A DNA stretch of 64,000 bases, taken from assembly GCA_017645785.1 (NCBI GenBank), contig JAGCNW010000019.1, forward strand, positions 206,742-270,741, read 5' to 3'. Within the stretch, counting starts at the first letter, position 1; the number at the start of each line of letters is the position of its first letter. The notes under the pieces are model-generated. The model worked only from the letters and a program-made list of their open reading frames with translations. It ran no database searches and had not been told where the DNA came from. Position numbers and translations under genes: made by a program. This DNA is from Treponema sp. GTDB lineage: Bacteria > Spirochaetota > Spirochaetia > Treponematales > Treponemataceae. Of the stretch, positions 59,501 to 64,000 are shown in pieces.

Positions 59501-61743
59501 ACATCGACCTGTCTGAATCGCGCGAAAGAAACGTAAAAGATTTTGGTTCCGGCCAAATGGGTAGGATTCTCCTTGACTACCAATGGAATCAAATCGTCTC
59601 CACGGCGGCCGCCTCCGACTTGTCAATGCCTATTTACGACCAAAAGCTGATGGACATAAACGGCTTCGCGCTTCCTTCTCTGCGCGATATTGTCGGGCTT
59701 GTCCTTGACATTGTTTCAAACGTCACTGGAATCGTTGCCCTGCAGTACGCCGACGAATTGGCGTTTGGCGCGCTTGACGTTGGATTGGGCTTTAAGTCAT
59801 GGGAGAATGTCGCCGAAAGCTTCGCAAAGCAAGGCTTGCTTTCGGGCGTGTCGAAAGCCATAAAATGGGCCGCTTCCGCGGCGGGCGGCCTTTTGAAAAA
59901 CACTTCCAACTTTTTTAGAAGCGGCGCGGGAAGCCAAATCTTAAAAGGCGCGCAAAACGCCGCTACGGGCTATCTAAGCGGCGTCGCCTCAAACTATGTC
60001 GAAGCCTTTGATTTTGCCAGCGGAAAAATGGATTGGGAGGCTGCGGCCGATTCTTGGAGCGACGCAAGCGTTTTGGCAAGAGCCGCCGGAACCTTTATCG
60101 GCGACAGCCTTGGCGCCATTAACAACTTGGACGCAAACGGACTTGTCCTCAATTCAAAGGTCTTTACAGACATTCAAACTTTGAACTCCTCAATCGGCTC
60201 CTTGGCGGGCCAAGCCTTTAATTATATCGCGACCGGCGACTTTTCCGTGAATTTGCTGAACATAAAAGGCGTAGGCTTGCTTGAAATTGGCGTTTCAGGC
60301 GGAGACTTCAAGGTTGCAATAGGAAGCGGCGGAGCGGACCTTTCCGTCCAAAAGATTTCGGCCCTTGCGCAAGGCGCCAAAAACGCGTCGGAAGTCGCGC
60401 GGCTGAAAAAATCCGGCCAGGAAAGCCAGGCGCTTTTGAACGCATCAAACCTTTTGGCTTGGTCGGGAGCGAGCGAAAACGTCGCGTTGGCGTCCGACTT
60501 GTTCAATAAAAAGACGGCCTTGGTTTTTGAAAGCGCAAGCGGCGCCTCGCCTTACGGAAGGACGCAAGACGGCGCGATAGTTTTGGACCAGAATCTTTTG
60601 TCGCAAGGAAAGGAAGGGCAGGCTTTGATAGCGGCTTGCGCCGCCTATCAAAATTTGGCTCAAAACGGCGCCGTCTTGGAATCGATGGCGAAAATTTCTT
60701 CTGTGCTTTGCTCGTCTTCCGCCGCCTTGGGAGTGGACTTGGCCGCGCTTCAAGAGCAAAATTCTTTGACTGTCTTGGCCAACGCCTACAAGCAAAACGG
60801 CATGGCCGGCGTTTACGCGATATTTGCCGAAACGCAAAAGGAGGCGCAAAAAGACGGAACGCAATCCGCGAGCCTCGCCCAGTTGCTTGAGCAGCCCTGG
60901 TTCCAAAACGCGGTCCAAAACAAGGACATACTTTTGGGAGAAAGCCTTGCCGTTGACTGCTACAACGAGGCCGCTCGTCTTAGCGCCATAGAGCGTTATG
61001 CCGCCAAAAAGATAAGCGACTATGTTGCGGCCAACGGAGGAAGCGCGTCCGCCGAAGAAATAAAGCGCGTGGGCGACGCCGCCAGGGCAAAGGCCTCCGC
61101 CGAGATTCTTGTCGGCGAAGCCAACAAAGAATACGGCTACAAGCCAGAATCCTACAGCTTGGACATAAAAAATTACGGCTGCACCTTGGCCACCGCCGCC
61201 TACATCGCTTATTCAATCACAGGAAAAATTTCGACTCTCTCCGAAGCCAACCAAATTCTAGGCCAAGAGGGAATGTTCGTTTACGGCGTTGACTCAAACG
61301 GCGTCGGCCAAAAAAATCTCTTGGCTGCCGGCGACAACTACGCAAAAGCGGTCAACGCGATTGCTGGCGGAGACTATTTGCAAAAGGACGGGGACAACTG
61401 TTCCGTCAACGCTGACATAAAGGATGCCGACGAAAAAATAATCGGCGACAACAGGCAAAAAATCTTTGACCGACTGCTTAAAAATTCAAAAGACCAAAAC
61501 GAAGTTTACTTTTCGCACATGAGGGTGAACGACAGCCACTCTGTCTTGTTCGACTCGATGACCTACACCGACGAAAAGGATTACAAGACCTCGACGCTTT
61601 CGGTCATGGATCCTTGGCAGGGCGGAGCGTACGGGCCCAAGTCTTGGAGCGACATAAGCCGCGCGGACTTTTACAAGTTGACTCAAAGCGGAAAGGAATT
61701 GTATGAGCTGACAAGGGAAAACTTGCGGGCAGGATCCGTTTAA
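53563..61743 (+). CDS. Giant secreted coiled-coil protein with C-terminal C39-peptidase-like domain
   Basis: 2,726 residues from TTG 53563 after AGGAGGTG. A signal peptide (to LLAA) is followed by about 1,350 residues of helical, Trp/Glu/Ala-rich sequence with an Asn/Ser linker near 465. A hydrophobic patch (1407-1450, FALAAVFSVISGLPFGLGAW), a second helical part, a hydrophobic SLRDIVGLVLDIVSNVTGIV (from 2037) and a Gly-rich beta part (VGLLEIGVSGGDFKVAIGSG, near 2237) follow. The C-terminus has C2540 (KNYGCTLATAAYIAYSITGK), H2659 (NDSHSVLFDS) and D2683 (SVMDPWQGG), the triad order of C39-type cysteine peptidases. The body recalls the Leptospira TIGR04388 large structural proteins, from memory. 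A polymorphic-toxin-like effector is inferred. Confidence 0.8.
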   Translation: MKNFLFRLAAAFALLFYSGNVLLAADYAQSLAAGQRVLDMYLERARVQTSRERFESLAEQGLSASICEWEQSALDLKLAGLEDWIFCKEEAESALKGRAQDVFSDWVAERKKSEAEEIQKSELYSELKKLANEFFFLDSSGTETRVVSKEEIGEAKKQFQQKAGEILKKYLAASDSESADAQAYLVELQVLNELTNALLYDHDSLKKMSDSQAALFIADKLADQIESESGRAMELLFNSLQSQVDFSSSDDVAAKKEAEENWLLRFENELNLGLKKWSDAEEEFLSARSEWEREAENIYLNDNQKWQEAYDELQNRKIAWGQKIEAQIQAGKEEWRNKLDVLEGEIDQALLEFENALSWESEQKKQIVQSQENAYIQSRDILESSQKGVEVWYERWGPKYKGLYSYWKTEDTFGKSLDLSLVGTAYLKNELSVWKEDFAQSLIDVYGKICKQKYEEKLLEQEKEKAKNKNSHNSNNSNEPVMVELPEYDPEEIWEEYPEMTCSALSSMLEIWQDCVTVFLDKRYVMDVPEEWWQCLRAIPILWDAPNELFEWLDLYDKFKIRANEALYSLYSDSCANIQIVDELSSEKAKASWLVDYWTSRVQIAAAVVDYAQNDFSDLEWADRTEKNLKDALDSYNQAKAAYQEAFALAEEKRSEVLSARQNYFDSLALCQKLLEQIDQERAAYDALYQQKLDIIDSLAQNTTLDLLCQLEALNVSDEDFKKYLWTACFQEQEAYEKELAESVMQLRTVVEDGYEGSPENEDEKNASCLSLARLEELEDSLRELLSAPSLDAQKTQGLFDDLKKLDAASVAAMEQRLLDGEQGGLLDGLEADLERFLSIVQMEAENRRAILLLFDGSAQDIHAFFDQNDGFSELYQKYREYSAALLQEDAKASLKALQKAVSERGDSSLDEYFDALDQAVSEATPFVICAEETYKKLLLCQKDCAALEAAVRAKTNLCETVLGDIQLSAVDWFCDACEEFIMREKDYKVPMDGAAEFLEKVSDGRTGLLLDLQERLDFLLGSASEIDRLDVALIQQGAAVQAAQKNYENSLGAVDSSNKNSSINIYLSACDCYNNFLEGCQAVYERLEAARRDYRLAQEIYFYAQNEYLHGSYDPNENLETCQEALQKAKSALDALNAIEQEKAGRVLDDYKNECLNYYKGRVMLYEYEQRLSGQTQALFEAQEAERAAAQFLASECVPQGYEAQVSPFAKDLVLAVAGPDGSYSFYLNKGLAPLPQENESFLKDYYSNYCVLETDVYQNEYLSTRAQKDALEFLESMQTKPYTLVDLALCALYLKGSGNIFQAAAWYKEGENPAVNDNYKMGYLPDSVQGVNVANVYHDSRLWTLAETYVRVVSLGGEEDIAKYILHCDACFSRTLDFDALTRNALTATSLITPIDYVQSHGDSWAARAAAAFALAAVFSVISGLPFGLGAWAAPIAAGHAATGAVFMCIANQFFQYARDMTSVQYGCMSNVVSWLTEFQTAFANWQNAKRAVEEERIKLNLLISGRSELNGKKITWSDFKRSVQETFDSKSLGVDSSWFMSMHDSSLGQKNLKDFFDELSAQEDFYDARSVIQKMAVVLKKNYADKKDSLEELVASRDGDLTFDKAGYYKDLLSFYSNDLLRNLPAAMNRACEDYLSDALLDYKNLAEEALAYSQKNRFNQKRDLYSFVYADMDEQHCLWEEKNQIILDTAQIEWLEAQEKINLAYNSWQKEFSYDYQSASGEWSKNYKEFLERKEDWLFKQYLSGGGETDVSYPLVKKMRSVFDSQDASQKLLDSICDSDKFSRLAQLAQSLASFAQNDSYCKNFFDKIDVSLIKDYNAALCAQKELQESLKAAAAKAAAQQCMAKLEKRVNDCFDLIKSKNKNVENWELNMVREAGYTVDPLIHRNAIVDVSVIQTTRKRQDVHRYEYFTADSPQFDLDSSGWLGSSEWLVMKKIEEAQKKIQEWSEGIFGSSQAQKSGGRLEEHIGRAPVFVQNIDLSESRERNVKDFGSGQMGRILLDYQWNQIVSTAAASDLSMPIYDQKLMDINGFALPSLRDIVGLVLDIVSNVTGIVALQYADELAFGALDVGLGFKSWENVAESFAKQGLLSGVSKAIKWAASAAGGLLKNTSNFFRSGAGSQILKGAQNAATGYLSGVASNYVEAFDFASGKMDWEAAADSWSDASVLARAAGTFIGDSLGAINNLDANGLVLNSKVFTDIQTLNSSIGSLAGQAFNYIATGDFSVNLLNIKGVGLLEIGVSGGDFKVAIGSGGADLSVQKISALAQGAKNASEVARLKKSGQESQALLNASNLLAWSGASENVALASDLFNKKTALVFESASGASPYGRTQDGAIVLDQNLLSQGKEGQALIAACAAYQNLAQNGAVLESMAKISSVLCSSSAALGVDLAALQEQNSLTVLANAYKQNGMAGVYAIFAETQKEAQKDGTQSASLAQLLEQPWFQNAVQNKDILLGESLAVDCYNEAARLSAIERYAAKKISDYVAANGGSASAEEIKRVGDAARAKASAEILVGEANKEYGYKPESYSLDIKNYGCTLATAAYIAYSITGKISTLSEANQILGQEGMFVYGVDSNGVGQKNLLAAGDNYAKAVNAIAGGDYLQKDGDNCSVNADIKDADEKIIGDNRQKIFDRLLKNSKDQNEVYFSHMRVNDSHSVLFDSMTYTDEKDYKTSTLSVMDPWQGGAYGPKSWSDISRADFYKLTQSGKELYELTRENLRAGSV

Positions 61744-61792
61744 GGCCTTGACTCGGCCGTTTTGAGGCGCGATTGGTATTTTCGCGCTGCAA
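61742..61792. repeat. Inverted copy of the sod-leader repeat
   Basis: AAGGCCTTGACTCGGCCGTT onward matches the reverse complement of 6837-6887 (one change in the first 22 bases, more later, including the weakened hairpin GGCGCGA/TTCGCGC). Confidence 0.6.
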
Positions 61793-61804
61793 TAATTTTG
61801 GCAA

Positions 61805-61836
61805 AAAAAAACCGCTTCAATCGAAGCGGTTTTTTG
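61805..61836. terminator. Bidirectional terminator between the giant gene and tRNA-Val
   Basis: ACCGCTTC pairs with GAAGCGGT around a 4-nt loop, flanked by A and T runs on either side, so it can serve both convergent genes. Confidence 0.88.
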
Positions 61837-61840
61837 TCTT

Positions 61841-61914
61841 TGGACGATGAGGGGATCGAACCCCCGACATTCTGGGTGTAAACCAGACGCTCGTACCAGC
61901 TGAGCTAATCGTCC
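61841..61914 (-). tRNA. tRNA-Val (anticodon TAC)
   Basis: Minus strand: acceptor GGACGAT/ATCGTCC, D-arm GCTC/GAGC, anticodon stem TCTGG/CCAGA with loop TTTACAC, T-stem GGGGG/CCCTC with TTCGATC loop, discriminator A. 74 nt. Confidence 0.95.
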
Positions 61915-61927
61915 GTAGGTGAATGTT

Positions 61928-61956
61928 ATACTATCAAATTCACCAAAACGTGTCAA
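61928..61956 (-). promoter_or_regulatory. tRNA-Val promoter
   Basis: Minus strand: TTGACA (61956-61951), 17-nt spacer, TAGTAT (61933-61928), 13 nt before the tRNA. Confidence 0.75.
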
Positions 61957-61984
61957 GGTTTTTGCCAAAAAATCTTGGGATTTT

Positions 61985-62728
61985 TCAGTCTCCCGAAATC
62001 GGATAGCGTTCCATCGGATTAACCATTCCCTCCGGAAAGAGGAACAAGTCCGTAATCTTGAGGGAGTAGTTGGGGCGCGCCGCGGAACCCTTTAGAATTT
62101 TGCTGGTCACAGGAACGGTAAAAGCGTAGTTTATCGTGTCGTAGCCCGGGGCCGAAATCGTCAGCTCAAAGCTAAAGTCCTTTGACAAGCCTTCTTTTTT
62201 TGCTTTTTCCGGCTCCACGCAAAATGAATAGCCGCCTTCGGTCGCCTTAAAGGTGCTGCAGGGGTTTTGCCAAGTGGAGTCAAGCATTTTTGCGGGCCTG
62301 CCCTTGTAGTTTATCGTGATTTTTGCGTTGGCCAGCGCTTCGAACGTCGTTCCGTCGTAAACTGATCCGGAGAAAATCGGGAAGAAGAAGTAGGGGTATT
62401 TTCCGCTTATGATTTCCGCGTCGCTTGTGTAGGCGGAATCGTGGTTGGGGCGTTTTTGTCCGCTTATAAGGCGAATTCCGTCCATAACCAATATGTCGAC
62501 GTCCGCCATTACTTGCTTTGCGGTTTCAAGCTCGCTTTGGGTGTGGTTCACGCCTCTGCCCGAAATTGTGTATTTGGGCGGAATTCTATTCAACACGTAG
62601 CATTCTGTGTCCATGCGGCAGTTTTCGCAATCGCAAGTGAGCCAACTGACATTTTCGGCCTTCAGCCTTTCGTACATGTCGTCCACATGGGCGCGCACAT
62701 AGTCTTCCATCAAGTTTGTGACTTTCAT
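61985..62728 (-). CDS. ComFB-domain protein with extra C-terminal domain
   Basis: 247 residues. The first 65 match ComFB: NLMEDYVRAHVDDMYERL, then a Cys cluster C32/C34/C37/C43 (TCDCENCRMDTECYVLNRIP) and PPKYTISGRGVNH. ComFB proteins are known as competence-operon members in Bacillus and as c-di-GMP binders in cyanobacteria. Here a further 180 residues follow, including a beta-rich part (FEALANAKITINYKGRPAKM and FSFELTISAPGYDTINY), which is Ig- or transthyretin-like and unusual for the family. The ATG has no ribosome site and lies 8 nt from a -10 box. It is monocistronic. Confidence 0.85.
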   Translation of the reverse strand: MKVTNLMEDYVRAHVDDMYERLKAENVSWLTCDCENCRMDTECYVLNRIPPKYTISGRGVNHTQSELETAKQVMADVDILVMDGIRLISGQKRPNHDSAYTSDAEIISGKYPYFFFPIFSGSVYDGTTFEALANAKITINYKGRPAKMLDSTWQNPCSTFKATEGGYSFCVEPEKAKKEGLSKDFSFELTISAPGYDTINYAFTVPVTSKILKGSAARPNYSLKITDLFLFPEGMVNPMERYPISGD

Positions 62729-62736
62729 AGACTTCT

Positions 62737-62765
62737 ATTGTAACACGACTTTCCAGGAAATGCAA
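62737..62765 (-). promoter_or_regulatory. ComFB-gene promoter, predicting a leader of about 1-2 nt
   Basis: Minus strand: TTGCAT (62765-62760), 17-nt spacer, TACAAT (62742-62737), 8 nt, ATG at 62728. Confidence 0.65.
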
Positions 62766-62800
62766 GAAAATTTATTTTTTCTTAAATTCTTCTATAACTC

Positions 62801-62830
62801 TTGACTAAAAGCGGTAAAATTTGATAAAAT
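62801..62830 (+). promoter_or_regulatory. Promoter of the rplU-prp-rpmA operon
   Basis: TTGACT (62801-62806), 18-nt spacer, TAAAAT (62825-62830). The leader is about 80 nt; I see no clear conserved structure in it. Confidence 0.7.
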
Positions 62831-62916
62831 AAACTCTACATAAATACGCGTTTGTCAGGAATCCCGTTTGCTTGGCGAATGTCGCTTATTTGAAATTTAT
62901 TTTTTGAGGTTTTAAT

Positions 62917-63228
62917 ATGTACGCGCTTGTTGAATACAAAGGCAAACAGTATAAGGCTGAAAAAGGAGCCTTGCTTCAAGTTGACAAAATTGACGCGGAA
63001 AAGGGCGCCAAGATTGACATCGACTCAGTTTTGCTTGTCAGCGACGGAGACAATGTTAAGGTAGGCGCTCCCTACGTTAGCGGCGCCAAGGTAAAGATTA
63101 CAGTGGAAGATTCTTTCCGCGACAAGAAAGTGCTTGTTTTCAAGTACAAGAGCAAGAAAGACTACCACCGCTTGCACGGCCATCGTCAGGAATACACAAA
63201 CGTTCGCGTTGACGAAATCATCGCGTAA
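62917..63228 (+). CDS. rplU: 50S ribosomal protein L21
   Basis: 103 residues with the family start MYALVEYKGKQYKAEKGALL and the end KKDYHRLHGHRQEYTNVRVDEI. It binds 23S rRNA in the large subunit. GAGG precedes the ATG. The stop shares a base with the prp start (TAATG), so the two are coupled. Confidence 0.96.
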   Translation: MYALVEYKGKQYKAEKGALLQVDKIDAEKGAKIDIDSVLLVSDGDNVKVGAPYVSGAKVKITVEDSFRDKKVLVFKYKSKKDYHRLHGHRQEYTNVRVDEIIA

Positions 63229-63557
63229 TGATAAGCGTCCTGCTTGTCAACGGCCGTTCCCTTCTTCGCTGCGAAGCGGAAGGACACGCGCTCTTTGACA
63301 AAAAAGGCCGGGACATTGTTTGCGCGGCGGCGACAATTTTGTTGAGAACCGCGGCGCAGACTCTGAGCCAAAGGCCGGGGATTTGCTTCACAAGCGAAGA
63401 GCCTGTTTTGGGCAAAATCGCTTTTGAGGCGAGGGCGGACAAAGATTCGGCAATAACCGAGCTTAAGTTCGCCGCGGACTTTTTGCAAAAAGGCTTTGAA
63501 AGCCTTGCGAAAGAGTTTCCGCAAAATGTTCAATTGGAATGTAAATTGGAGGAATAA
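63228..63557 (+). CDS. prp: Ribosomal-processing cysteine protease Prp
   Basis: 109-residue YsxB-type protein between L21 and L27. The catalytic pair is H20 (EGHALFDKKG) and C32 (DIVCAAATILLRT). In Firmicutes Prp removes an N-terminal extension of L27. Here rpmA shows no such extension (see findings), so the substrate is unclear. It starts within the rplU stop codon, and its 3' end contains the rpmA ribosome site. Confidence 0.92.
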   Translation: MISVLLVNGRSLLRCEAEGHALFDKKGRDIVCAAATILLRTAAQTLSQRPGICFTSEEPVLGKIAFEARADKDSAITELKFAADFLQKGFESLAKEFPQNVQLECKLEE

Positions 63558-63558
63558 A

Positions 63559-63810
63559 ATGGGAAGAAGCAAAGGCGGAAGCGGCGCGAAAAACGGCCGC
63601 CAGTCAAATCCTAAGCACTTGGGCGTTAAGAGATATGCGGGACAGTTTGTGACAGCTGGTTCAATCATCGTTAAGCAGCGCGGCACAAAGTTTTTCCCGG
63701 GCGACAATGCTAAGCGCGCCGGCGACGACAGCATTTTTGCTACAGCCGACGGAAAGGTTGTGTTCCACGAGAGCAACAATAGAAAGTACATTTCTATCGT
63801 AAACGCGTAA
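63559..63810 (+). CDS. rpmA: 50S ribosomal protein L27
   Basis: 83 residues beginning MGRSKGGSGAKNGRQSNPKH, like the E. coli form without propeptide. LGVKRYAGQFVTAGSIIVKQRGTKFFPG and GKVVFHE are typical. ATG 63559 follows GGAGG at the correct distance; an in-frame extension back to 63496 lies inside prp and lacks the LQFFA cleavage motif, so I reject it. L27's N-terminus reaches the peptidyl-transferase centre. A terminator follows. Confidence 0.96.
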   Translation: MGRSKGGSGAKNGRQSNPKHLGVKRYAGQFVTAGSIIVKQRGTKFFPGDNAKRAGDDSIFATADGKVVFHESNNRKYISIVNA

Positions 63811-63831
63811 CATTGACAATCGCATAAAGCT

Positions 63832-64000
<169 letters not shown>

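Noticed and set aside
62831..62916. 80-nt rplU leader considered as a ribosomal-protein autoregulatory element
   Set aside because: No clear hairpin or known L21-leader feature could be drawn by eye; a covariance search would be needed.
63496..63558. N-terminal extension of L27 as a Prp-cleaved propeptide
   Set aside because: The stretch lies within prp, lacks an LQFFA-like cleavage motif, and a good ribosome site precedes ATG 63559.

Overview
The window is a contiguous stretch of a spirochaete chromosome, most likely a Treponema from a gut or rumen-type habitat. The evidence is a tandem pair of flaA genes for the periplasmic-flagellum sheath, a fliF-fliG-fliH-fliI-fliJ operon, and the gene order mraZ-rsmH-ftsL-murF-ftsW-ftsQ-ftsA-ftsZ-xerD-lipoprotein-dprA-topA-xerC, which is close to what I recall for T. 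pallidum and T. denticola. To this are added a secreted GH5 glycanase, a Mn-type superoxide dismutase and a rubrerythrin, as expected of a polysaccharide-using anaerobe that meets some oxygen. Genes are tightly packed, with many ATGA overlaps, and several genes appear to be transcribed without a leader.

Layout. 1-3447: branched-chain amino-acid ABC transporter livHMGF (livH cut by the window edge). 3441-5102 (-): GH5 enzyme. 5184-6826: flaA pair with promoter and terminator. 6924-8297: sod and a divergent unknown gene with a nuclease-like motif. 8371-16381: division and cell-wall (dcw) operon with a four-repeat MraZ operator. 16397-24476: xerD, TPR lipoprotein, dprA, topA (5' end apparently frameshifted), xerC, hslV, hslU. 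24492-26686: split chromate transporter and an unknown membrane protein. 26840-31730: rubrerythrin, a beta-barrel-like protein and a large FlgD-Ig/OmpA envelope protein. 31899-34606 (-): Hsp33 and a pseudokinase-like membrane protein. 34691-36541: Cys-ladder repeat lipoprotein and a DUF4230 protein. 36880-43017: flagellar C-ring/export operon. 43184-45290 (-): pyrimidine salvage pair cdd-udk. 45376-52142: scpB, rluB, cmk, rpsA, GAF/AAA+ regulator, TPR membrane protein, lipoprotein. 52196-61914: four tRNA genes around a DUF5718 gene and a 2,726-residue secreted protein with a C39-peptidase-like end. 61985-62728 (-): ComFB-type protein. 62917-64000: rplU-prp-rpmA-obg (obg cut by the window edge).

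The most interesting observations are these. A 132-residue protein between FliF and FliG has a FliG-N-like front and a FliF-tail-like end, so it could be a linker inserted at the MS-ring/C-ring joint. The giant exoprotein carries a Cys-His-Asp C-terminal domain and shares a promoter-like block with dprA. Promoters with the -10 box 5-8 nt before the start codon occur at seven or eight genes. Several families of short palindromic or MITE-like repeats occupy most of the larger gene-free gaps, including two near-full inverted copies of a 95-bp element and one copy reduced to its ends.

All functional calls rest on reading motifs by eye. No database search or structure prediction was run.
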